Shown here: piece by piece, positions 9,559-21,500 of the stretch
Numbering within the stretch: the stretch's first letter is position 1
Layout: the number at the start of each line of letters is the position of its first letter
Origin: Effrenium voratum
Taxonomy: Eukaryota; Sar; Dinophyceae; Suessiales; Symbiodiniaceae
DNA length: 64,000 nucleotides
Assembly: GCA_963377175.1 (NCBI GenBank)
Contig: CAUJNA010003291.1
Coordinates: 652,328 to 716,327, forward strand
Direction of reading: 5' to 3'
The notes under the pieces: model-generated
What the model saw: the letters and a program-made list of their open reading frames with translations, nothing else
Told to the model about the DNA's origin: nothing
The model's database searches: none
Made by a program: the position numbers and the translations under genes

Positions 9559-12500
9559 GTTCTTTGTTTTTATCCGCTGGACCCCCCCAAAAAAACAACA
9601 ACAACAAAAAACGCTGAGGTGTGCACGGCGCACCGCGCAGAAAGAGGAGCTGGTCATCCAGCTGGAGGACTACGCCGGCCGGCCGCTGAAGTCGAGAAGC
9701 CGAGGGCCCGAGGTCAAGCGGCGTTCATTGGGGGAGGGGGGTATTGGGGGGGACCCTCCCACCCGTGAAGGTCGGGGGGGTTTCAAGCCATGCAAGCCAG
9801 GAGGCATTGAAGAAGGAAGACGAGTCCGCGGATGAGTGCCTCTGGCGAGTGAAGTTTTTGCCATAGTCAGCGTGGGTAGATGGGCATTTAAAAGAAGAGA
9901 GCCAGAGTTGACGCGCCTTGTTGCCCTTTTGTCCTTTTGGGTTCCCTTGTTTTTCCCTTAGCCAGAAAATGTTAACTTTTGCCGGGCTTTGGGCACACCC
10001 GCTTGACATATAAAAGGTGTTGCAATCCAGTCCGCGGCCAGGCTGCGTAGCATGACGCAAAGGCTCGCGGACGCTGAGGCGGGGACAAAAGAGTGCTCGG
10101 GATTGGTCGCCAGTTTTGCATGGGGCTGCGCTTGGTGGGCGGAGGTTGGTTTTGTGCAAGATGCTGCTTTGCATGGGTACGGCTAAGACACATCGGCACC
10201 CTGCACTGTGGCTCCACATGTCGGTGGGAGACGTCGCTCCTGCTTTCTTGCGCGTGTTGAGGTTTTGAAGTTGTATGATGGAACTTTGACAGGCGCCCGC
10301 ATTCATGACGTCATATATTGTTGAACGTCAGAATGAGACTACGCAACCATACTCCAAGCTTTGAGGCAACCGTGGTACCCACTTGGCCGCAACCGTTTGC
10401 TTGCAGGACAGGTTCTAGCCCTTCTTGTTTTTTGTTTCACACTACCCAAGTTGAGGCATCTTTGATGTTTGCGGAGAATGAGTGTCACCTGGCAACTCGT
10501 TAAACACACGGCCTCTCGCCACATGGCTTGCACCCAACTGTACTCTTTCCACCCGCATGGCTGAAAAACCCGAATGTCAGATTCCACAGGCACTGCACAA
10601 ACAATGGAGGAATATGCCATGCCCCCGGCACCAGACAAAGCCAGAAGGGTCAAGACGAGGAAAGGATGCCAGAGATCCCACCAGCTTGATACATTGCATA
10701 GTTGTCATGCCTGCATTGAAGACAAATGTACTGGCATGCGGGTGTTCTTTTGATTGCAGGCAGCCCAGCAGCAGCTCACGCAGCAGCGGGGGCCCTTGAG
10801 CATCTTGAAATGCTTGGAGTTTTGGGCCCATCCAATGAAGCGCACGATGTCAAGCCGTGTCCCGTGCTGTGATTGCCTCGGGCTGAGGCTTTCTGCAAGT
10901 GAGAGCCAGCTGAAGGAGTCCCAGGCCAGGTTTTGCTGGAGCTCATTTTGAGCAACGACGCATGGCCCACGCTGACTGAAGCGCATGCAGATCGCTTTCG
11001 TAGCACAGGCAAAGTCGAACAGCGAGCTCGCCGGCAAGCATGCTGACGAGCATCTCGACATGATGCAGCCATGGAGGGGCGTGAATGCAGCTTGCAATTC
11101 CTGTGGAAGACACTCAGAGGAGCCAGTCTCAAATGATACAGCTGTTCTTCCAGCGGGGATCCCGGCGAAGTGTTTTGGTTCCAGTTTTTTTTGGCAGGAA
11201 ATCTTGAAAAGCTGGGCTTGGGGTAGGATTCCAAAGGTAAGGATTGTGAGATGGGTCTGCTGCACAGCTGACCAGACAGCTCAGGCTGCAGAGTCTTCAA
11301 CAGAGACTCGCAGACGCTGAGGCGCATGGGCAAAAGACGGTTACCCCCGCCATCCAAGCCATCCAAGCCATCCAAGCCATCCAAGCCATCCAAGCCATCC
11401 AAGCCATCCAAGCCATCCAAGCCATCCAAGCCGCATCGTTGTCGCGGTGATGCTGGGATGCAGCCGAGCGTGTTGTACAGACGCTTTATGTTGCAGTCTT
11501 AGCCGCGATGTTCAGCGCGGCTGGCACCCGGAGCCTGAGAAACTGCCAAAGATGACGACACCACAGCACCGAGCCGAGGATGGCTAGCAGAGGGCCGAGC
11601 CAAAAATTAAAAATAAATCAATAGATAAAGTCATCCGCTGTCCCTAAAAAGACTTGCGGAATCCATGGCACCAAACATGCTGGTGAGTCTTTTGGAGCCG
11701 AGGGTGTCACGAATCGGCAAAGGCATGGCGAATCAAACGCCCCATGGAATTGACACTTGGCCCCGCTCAGAAACGAGGCAAGTGCTGGCGCGATTGACAC
11801 ATCGACAACACTCACTTCGGCATCACGTATCAATGTGGGAGTTGTCGCTCCTAGCCTTTTTTTCGTGTCAAGAGTTTCGGCCATCGCGCGATGGAACTGT
11901 CAACAGCCGCCACAGCTTGCGCAAAACGCTCCAGCATGTTCCAATGCCGAAAGGTGTTCCTGTCGCCCCCGGGCTCAAAAAAGTAAGGTGAGACCCCACA
12001 AACACTGCACAAACAATGGAGGAATATGCCATGACCCCGGCACCAGACAAAGCTAGCACTGCTTTGAACCAAGGGTCAAGACGAGGAAAGGATGCCAGAG
12101 ATCCCACCAGCTTGATACATTGCATAGTTGCCGTGCCTGCATGTATGTCATTGGATTGTAGTGGCATGCGGACAGGAAGCTCAGCAGCAACTCACGCATC
12201 AGCGGGGGCCCTTGAGTGTCGTGAACTGCTTGGAGTTTTGGGCCCATCCAATGGGTGAAGCGCACGATGTCAGGCCGTGTCTCGTGCTGCGCAAGCCTCG
12301 GGCTGAGGCTTTCAGCAAGTGAGAGCCAGCTGAAGGAGTCCCAGGCCAGGTTTTGCTGGAGCTCATTTTGAGCAACGACGCATGGCCCGCGCTGGCTGAA
12401 GCGCATGCAGATCGCTTTCGTAGCACAGGCAAAGTCGAACAGCGAGCTCGCCGGCAAGCATGCTGACGAGCATCTCGACATGATGCAGCCAGGGAGGGGC

Positions 12501-15500
12501 GTGAGTGCAACTTGCAATTCCCGTGGAAGACACTCAGAGGAGCCAGTGGTTCCAGTTTTTTTTGGCAGGAAATCTTGAAAAGCTGGGCTTGGGGTAGGAT
12601 TCCAAAGGTAAGGATTGTGAGATGGGTCCGATGCACAGCTGACCAGACAGCTCAGGCTGCAGAGTCTTCAACAGAGACTCGCAGACGCTGAGGCGCATGG
12701 GCAAAAGACGGTTACCCCCGCCATCCAAGCCATCCAAGCCATCTGTTGTACAGACGCTTTATGTTGCAGTCTTAGCCGCGATATTCAGCGCGGCTAGCAC
12801 CCGGAGCCTGAGAAACTGCCAAAGATGACGACACCACAGCACCGAGCCGAGGATGGCTAGCAGAGGGCCGAGCAAAAAAATAAAAGTTAAATCAATAGAT
12901 ACAGTCATCCGCTGTCCCTAAAAAGACTTGCGGAATCCATGGCACCAAACATGCTGGTGAGTCTTTTGGAGCCGAGGGTGTCACGAATCGGCAAAGGCAT
13001 GGCGAATCAAACGCCCCATGGAATTGACACTTGGCCCCGCTCATAAACGAGGCAACCCTGCCAAAGACCAGACGGCAAAATTCAGAGGCCTTTTTTTCCG
13101 GCTGCCACGCGAGTCGCCATCTGGTTTTTGCTTTGGTTTAGTGGTGCCTGGGCTTGTGCAGCGGGGTTTGAACCCGGCCGGGAACTGACACCACATGGCG
13201 TGATTGACACATCGACAACACTCACTTCGGCATCACGTATCAATGTGGGAGTTGTCGCTCCTAGCTTTTTTTCGTGTAAAGAGTTTCGGCCATCGCGTGA
13301 TGGAACTTTCAACAGCCGCCACAGCTTGCGCAAAACGCTCCAGCATGTTCCAATGCCGAAAGGTGTTCCTGTCGCCCCCGGGCTCAAAAAAGTAAGGTCA
13401 GACCCCACAAACACTGCACAAACAATGGAGGAATATGCCATGACCCCGGCACCAGACAAAGCTAGCACTGCTTTGAACCAAGGGTCAAGACGAGGAAAGA
13501 ATGCCAGAGATCCCACCAGCTTGATACATTGCATAGTTGCCGTGCCTGCATGTATGTCATTGGATTGTAGTGGCATGCGGACAGGCAGCTCAGCAGCAAC
13601 TCACGCAGCAGCGGGGGCCCTTGAGTGTCGTGAACTGCTTGGAGTTTTGGGCCCATCCAATGGGTGAAGCGGACGATGTCAAGCCGTGTCCCGTGCTGCG
13701 CAAGCCTCGGGCTGAGGCTTTCAGCACGTGAGAGCCAGCTGAAGGAGTCCCAGGCCAGGTTTTGCTGGAGCTCATTTTGAGCAACGACGCATGGCCCGCG
13801 TTGGCTGAAGCGCATGCAGATCGCTTTCGTAGCACAGGCAAAGTCGGACAGCGAGCTCGCCGGCAAGCATGCTGACGAGCATCTCGACATGATGCAGCCA
13901 GGGAGGGGCGTGAGTGCAACTTGCAATTCCTGTGGAAGACACTCAGAGGAGCCAGCCAAATGATGCAGCTGTTCTTCCAGCGTTCAGGTCTGAAGAAGGG
14001 GATCCCGGCGAAGTGTTTTGGTTCCAGTTGTTTCTTTTGGCGGGAAATCTTGAAAAGCTGGGCTTGGGGTAGGATTCCAAAGGTAAGGATTGTGAGATGG
14101 GTCTGATGCACAGCTGACCAGACAGCTCAGGCTGCAGAGTCTTCAACAGAGACTCGCAGACGCTGAGGCGCATGGGCAAAAGACGGTTACCCCCGCCATC
14201 CAAGCCATCCAAGCCATCTGTTGTACAGACGCTTTATGTTGCAGTCTTAGCCGCGATGTTCAGCGCGGCTAGCACCCGGAGCCTGAGAAACTGCCAAAGA
14301 TGACGACGCCACAGCACCGAGCCGAGGTTGGCTAGCAGAGGGCCGAGCAAAAAAATAAAAATAAATCAATAGATACAGTCATCCGCTGTCCCTAAAAAGA
14401 CTTGCGGAATCCATGGCACCAAACATGCTGGTGAGTCTTTTGGAGCCGAGGGTGTCACGAATCGGCAAAGGCATGGCGAATCAAACGCCCCATGGAATTG
14501 ACACTTGGCCCCGCTCATAAACGAGGCAACCCTGCCAAAGACCAGACGGCAAAATTCAGAGGCCTTTTTTTCCGGCTGCCACGCGAGTCGCCATCTGGTT
14601 TTGCTTTGGTTTAGTGGTGCCTGGGCTTGTGCAGCGGGGTTTGAACCCGGCCGGGAACTGACACCACATGGCGTGATTGACACATCGACAACACTCACTT
14701 CGGCATCACGTATCAATGTGGGAGTTGTCGCTCCTAGCTGTTTTTCGTGTAAAGAGTTTCGGCCATCGCGTGATGGAACTTTCAACAGCCGCCGCAGCTT
14801 GCGCGAAACGCTCCAGCATGTTCCAATGCCGAAAGGTGTTCCTGTCGCCCCCGGGCTCAAAAAAGTAAGGTCAGACCCCACAAACACTGCACAAACAATG
14901 GAGGAATATGCCATGACCCCGGCACCAGACAAAGCTAGCACTGCTTTGAACCAAGGGTCAACACGAGGAAAGGATGCCAGAGATCCCACCAGCTTGATAC
15001 ATTGCATAGTTGCCGTGCCTGCATTGAAGACAAATGTTAAACGACTCAGGGCACCTTGTATGTCATTGGATTGTACTGGCATGCGGGTGTCCTTTTGATT
15101 GCAGGCAGCCCAGCAGCAACTCACGCAGCAGCGGGGGCCCTTGAGTGTCGTGAACTGCTTGGAGTTTTCACCCATCCAATGGGTGAAGCGCACGATATCA
15201 AGCGTCTCATGCTGTGAAAGCCTCGGGCTGAGGCTTTCTGCAAGTGAGAGCCAGCTGAAGGAGTCCCAGGCCAGGTTTTGCTAAAACTCATTTTGAGCAA
15301 CGACGCATGGCCCGCGCTGGCTGAAGCGCATGATCGCTTTCGTAGCACAGGCAAAGTCGGACAGCGAGCTCGCCGGCAAGCATGCCGACGAGCATCTCGA
15401 CATGATGCAGCCAGGGAGGGGCGTGAGTGCAACTTGCCAGAGGGGTGAGTGCAACTTGCCGTGTTGAGTTTCAATTGTTTGGCCCAAAGTTTCTTGAGAT

Positions 15501-18500
15501 GGGGATCTGGCTCAGGCTGCACCACCTTCAACAGAGACTCGCAGACGCTGAGGCGCGCTTCAGGCGCGAAGTTGTGCGTTGGAAGACAACTTTGCCGCCA
15601 GGAAACGGAGCGACGGCTGGCGCCCTGAAGCTGCAGAGATTGTGTTTGGCGTCGGTGCACAAAGCAAGCGATGGGTGTGTCTTTTTTAGGTTGGACCCCC
15701 CAAAAAACAGGATCAAACTGGTGGGGTGTCCTTTTTGTGGTGTTTTCGCTGTTGGTTCTGTGTTGCATGTTGGCTAACACTCCGTGGCCACTTTGCTTCG
15801 AACCCTAGGGTACCCTTTGGCCAAATGGTCATTCGCATTTCATGGAAAAGGGCAGCTTGCAGAGCGTGCCCGGCATCGACTACAGCCAAGTCGAGTTGGA
15901 ACTGGTAGCGGAGCCCGTGGGCTCGATCAGGAACTTTGAGAAGGTCCTAAAGACGGAAGAGGAGAAGACGCCGGTCACCTCGGAGGGTGGCCACAACCCA
16001 GAATGAGCAGCAAAGACGTTCCCGGATGGGACGGAGAGCAGAGCGGCTGGTATGACTTTGTTCGCAGGACCCGGCTATTCTTTGAGCGCACGCCTGTGCA
16101 CAAGAGGTACCTGGTGGGGCCGGAGATAGCATCCAAGCTGTCAGGAAAAGCTTGGACCATCACGCACGAATTGGACTTTGAGAAGCTCACCAAGGACGAC
16201 GGCACGGCCTATCTCTTAAAGTATCTCGAGCACCGCTTGTGCGAGACTCCCGTGCCAGAAACGGGGCAGAAGCTTGAGGAGCTTTTCATCAGGCTTCGGC
16301 GACCTCAAGGAATGGCGATGGCTCAATGGGCCACGGAGGTGAGGGAAGCATACAAACGCCTCCAACGGGCGCTGGTGCGGACAAGGAAAGCAGCCGGAAG
16401 ACTGAAGTTGCCCTCCGAGTCAACTATATCCAAGAGGACGACGCAGGAACCAGAACCCGACCGTGGTGATTCGCTGGATCAGGGGATCATGGCTACACCG
16501 TCCTCGAGGGCACCGAGAACCACACCTACGGCGAGCCCTACGAGACCCGGTGGTGGTGAACCTGGCGAAGATGTTGGTCCTGCTGAAGACGCTGATTCGG
16601 GAGTACCTGAGGGCAATGATGGAGAAGGAGCTGAAGGGCAAGGCGATGATCCCTGGTGGCAGGATGATTCCTGGTGGTGGTCATCACGCTGGTGGGAGAC
16701 CCAAGATGATGAAGCGGACTGGCAGGCCTGGGACGATCCGGGAGAAGCAACCGTCAAGTGGGATGAGTTCGAAATTGAGGACATGGAGATCCTGCCGGAT
16801 GAGGTTCTTGGGTGGCTACTTCTCAGACGAGCCGGACTCCCAGCGTCGGCTCGACTCAGTGTGCAGTCGGCCACTCAGAACTCTCTGCAGTTCGCCGACA
16901 TCGAGCGAGCGATGAGAGACCAGGAGGAGGAGCTACTTCAGGCTGAACAACAACGAAATCAGCGGTACGACAACCGGCCACGGAGAACCTACTGGGTGGA
17001 GGAACAAGGCCAGTGGGGCTTGGTCAACGACGTGGCTGAGGAGGAGGAACCGCAGAGCATCATGTGGGTTGGTGATAAACTACCTGCTGAAGTATATCAA
17101 GTACAGGAGCCGGAGAACTATGGGAACCATGGTGGTGGAGCAGTGAGCCAGGATTGGGTCACGTATGCAGACGGTCAGATGTATCACTGGCAATGGCATG
17201 ATGACGACTTCTGGGCGGAGGACGCTGATGGAATCTGGTGGGCCTGGAGTGAGACAAAGCCATGGATGGAAATCCAAGAGGCCATGATGGTGTCCTCGGA
17301 TGACCCGCTTCTCAACGAAGTAGCCGAGGTGTACCAGGTCTACAACAACAAGATGCGGACCTTTCGGGAGTCAAAGAACATGGCCCAGCAAGCTCGAACT
17401 GGTCGTGGTTTCTTCCCGATCCACCAGAAAAGCTCTTTCAAGGGGAAGAAGGGCAAAGGCGGTGGAAAGTCAAAGTTTCCATCAGCCACACCAATCATGG
17501 CAGTGGAAGCAAAGGGGAAGGGCTACGGATCAGCCAAGGGAGCTCAGCGCGTGGGCAATCCAGGATTCACCGGATGCTTCATCTGTGGGGACAAGCAGCA
17601 TGAGTTCCGGAACTGTCCCAAGCGCAACAACATGGGCAAGGGCTCCGGAAAGGTGAACGCGATCTTCATGGTTGAGGACATCAAGGACGAGACTCCCATG
17701 GAGATCTATATGACGAACATTGGCCCGAATGGCTACGACTATGGAGCGGACAGTCCGAGAGTGGAGTCGGTGGACCCCGCATACTCCTTGCAGACGGCAT
17801 TCCCTGGTCACGCTGTTCTGGACTCGGGAGCCACTGAGACTGTGGGCTCCCTGGAGGCTATCCAGGAACTGATGGCCTTGCGGCAGGCGAAGTTTGGTCC
17901 GGAGCACTTTGAGGTTCTCTCCACCAACGGCAAGAGTTTCCGTTTTGGGAATGGCCAGACACAGTCAGCCGCCAGCTACCTTCTACTCCCGCAGAAGCGC
18001 AACGGTGTGGACTTCCTGCTGGGAGTCTACACGCTGGACCATGTGGGACGTGTTCCCCTACTACTTTCGGTGAAGACGTTGCAACGTTTGGGCGCGGTGG
18101 TAGACATCGAGGAGGCAAAGCTTTACCTTCGAGTGATCGGGGGAGATTTTCCGATTCCTTTGCAGCGAGCCGAAAGCGGCCATCTTCTTTTGGATTTAGC
18201 AGCTGATTGGACGAGTACAGCCGGAGGTGAGAATCACACCCCTGTCCGGCGCCAACAGATCTTGTCCGACACCCGAGCATACATGGTGCGACTGAAGGGG
18301 GTTAGAGATGAGTTTCTTGGGGAAGTTGATGAGAATGAACCAGATCAGGGGAGCGATGTGAAGGTTGGCGATCAATGGAATCCTTCATGGTTGAGACAAA
18401 CGCCATCCAGAGCTATTTCAAGCTCCATGAATTCCATAGAATCGGCCCTTGGAATCGTCTCTCCTCAGTCCAGCCATGTCGGAGACCTCGGATGCGGGAT

Positions 18501-21500
18501 TCGTGAAGGTGGACGCGGAGGACTCGCAGAAGGTGATGGATCAAAAGCCAAAGGCGAAGAGCAAGGCAAAAGGAAAGTCGACAGCCAGCAAGGCAAGGGT
18601 GCCGACGCCGGAGAAGTACGACCTCTCCAGAGCGACTGGACCAGATCCTCGCGACCCTCGGTGCCAAGGTCCTCCTTGTCATGGACATCATCGGGAGATG
18701 AAGGAGGGCAAGGGATCGCTGTCAGGCCGAAATGGGCATGGCCTATGGAAGGTTTGCAGCGACTGTCGACTACGCATACTGTATGCCCCCGCCTACGGAG
18801 CACACGGACATTATCGCCAAGCAGGCCCTCTACCAGTGGACACGCAGACGGTGGTGGAAGAAGAGATTGCGACGATCAACGAGATGACGTCCAAGGAGAA
18901 GCTCAATCCGAAATCGGTGGCTCTTCGAGGAGCAGAAAAGTCATTGGAGGACAGGCTGCAGAAGATCAGAGAAAAAAAGACCAAGGTGGTGGCTCAGGAT
19001 CGACCGGGAGTGGTGATCACGACCGACAGCAAGAAGGCGGTCAAGCGGAACAACCAGGAGTCGCCGGAGACCTTGGAGGGCAAGAGCGTTGGAAGCGTTG
19101 GATACCCGACGGAGTGAACGTAGACTTGGATGAGGAGGGCTACCTGCAGATGGAGGAGGAGCTCCTGGAGGATGACAAGACCTTTCTCATTCAGGCGGTT
19201 CGGGAGTACGAGGAGGATATGGAAGAGATCTACATGAGCATGCCAAAGGAGCTGGAGTCCCAGTGTGAGCTCATGGAGGTGTGTTGTCCGGAGACGAGCA
19301 GGCTCACGGAGACCTTCAAGAGAAGAGGAAAAGGCGCACTACGCCTGGGCCTGCCGGACGACCTGAGCACTCGAGCCGGTCTTGAAAAAGGGCTACAGAT
19401 GATGCGAGAAAAGAGGCCCAGGATGGTTTGGTTCTCATTGCCCTGTGGACCGTATAGTCCCATTCAGGCCATGTTCAATGAGAAGGACGAGATGGCTTGG
19501 TGGAAAAGTCAGATGAGGAAGAAGAAGAGTCGGAAACTCATTCGCCACGGCCTGATCATGGCGAGAGAATTTCTTCAACTCGTCCTTGGTCATGCCTTCT
19601 TCGATGGTCCCTTTGTTCTCCCTCTCCAGACTCTCCAGTCCCTTGTCCTGCACGTCCATCACGGGATAGAGCTCGGCCATGAGGACATCTCTCTCTACTT
19701 GTTGTTCGCGAGGCGCTTGAAGGCATACTTCGCGATAGATCAAGTCGCACATCTGTTGGGGGTAGAATCCACTCTGCGTGGCCCGACCATGTCCCAGACA
19801 TTCTACATGATCGTGGTCTCCACAGCATCTTCTGCTCAAGGCCATAGCCAAACCTGGACTGGTTGTCTTTATAGTCCACGGCTTCTTCATGGCTTCTCCA
19901 GTCTCTGCCTTGACACCCGCCATGCATCCATCCAGACGTGCCACATGTAGGAGATGTCTTTGATCCAGTTCCAGGAAGAACGCTCGCACCTCCGGCAACG
20001 TCCAACCTCCATTCAGCCGCGGCCATTCCCATGCAATGTCTGGACAGGCTGCATCGGAGGACAGGACATCCCTCCAATCGAGCGTTGGCATCATGCTTGA
20101 GACACCGTGGTGTGAGAAAGGAGGTGGTGCAGATGGCCACAAATTATCAGTGTCCAGACTGCCAAGAGATGAGATTGGCAGATGTGGCACCAGCTGTGTC
20201 TCTACAACGAGAAGGAGTTCTGTGGAAGACGATTGTGCTCGATGGGGCCGAGATCAAGTATGGAGACACAGTGGTCCATGTGATCATCATCTTGGACGAG
20301 GCTTCAAAGTATGCGGTAGCCGCCGAGATCTTTCGGAGGAACGTCGAACACAACCGTTGAAGAGATGGTCAAGGCCTTGGAGACGCATTGGACCATGCAC
20401 TATGGATTGCCAAGCAAGATTCGACTAGATCCGGAAGGTTCGTATCGATCCAATCTGTTGCTGTCCTGGTGTGAGGACAGGGGCATCGAATTGATGCCAT
20501 GTGCTGCAGAGGCCCACGAGCAGATTGGCGAGGTTGAGTCACTCATCAGGAAGCTCAAGCAAGATGTTCGGACGGTTCTGAACGGCCAGGAGGCGGTAGA
20601 CCCGTTCGGCGCACTGACTTCAGTGGTGGCTGCCCACAACACCATGGAGAGGGTGCAAGGTTTCTCACCATGTCAATGGGTGTTTGGGAGGCAGTTCACT
20701 TTGTCTGGGAGGTTGTTTGGGTCCCAAGGCACTCCTGGACATTCTATGCAGAAGAATTTGCAGCTGCGGTTGCGTGCGGAGAGTGTGTACCGGAAAAGTC
20801 AAGCCCAAGACAAGATCTCGAGAGCCTTGAATACGCGAGGACGACCTCAAGCTCGTTTCCTGCCGGGGGACTTGGTCTACTACAAGAGGGTGAAACCACC
20901 AGCTGATTCGCCGGCCAATCTCATGGTGAGTCAGAAGCTGTGGAGATGGTGGGGACCTGCAAGGGTTCTCGCCACGGAGACGAGAACAGATCTGGCAGGA
21001 GAAGAGAGGAGGCCACACAATGTGGTGTGGATTGTCACCGGCGCCCGTTTGAAGAGATGCGCCTCATCAGCTTAGGCATGCAAGTGAGCGAGAGAGAAGG
21101 CCATCGCAGATCATGTGGATTCTCCGGTTGCCTCGTGGACGTTTCACAGCTTGCTGCAGGGTGTTGAGAGCGGCCAGTATGATCGCTTCGACAACCGCAT
21201 GTTTCCTGAGGATCTTGAGATGCAGGTTTGCGAAGCAGCAGCATCTCGAGAGGCGACGGTCTAGAACCCCTAGCAGGCAGGTCGGAGTAGCCTCTGGAGT
21301 AGATTCTGAAGAAGAAGACTTGTACAAGAGCCGAAAAAGAGGACTTGCTGTCCCACGGACTGATGCGGAGACACGGCCACTCCCAAGTGCATCAGCTCCT
21401 AAGACTCCAATAAGAGGCCCTGCAGAGCCCAGTGAAGTCAGCCAGGATGAAGGAGCACATCCGAGAGGCAGACTTCAGCAAGAACAGAATCAAGAGGCAA

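Noticed and set aside
9307..9835. Frames spanning the N run
   Set aside because: They are stitched across 100 unknown bases and GT/GTGC microsatellite.
14366..15193. 275-codon minus-strand frame in the tandem array
   Set aside because: The opposite strand is equally open and carries coil exons shared with neighbouring sequence; no domain is recognisable on the minus strand.
19561..19950. C-terminal part of the 1315-codon + frame of the copia element
   Set aside because: The sequence lies in the inverted block; the meaningful frame is on the other strand, so the extension is accidental.
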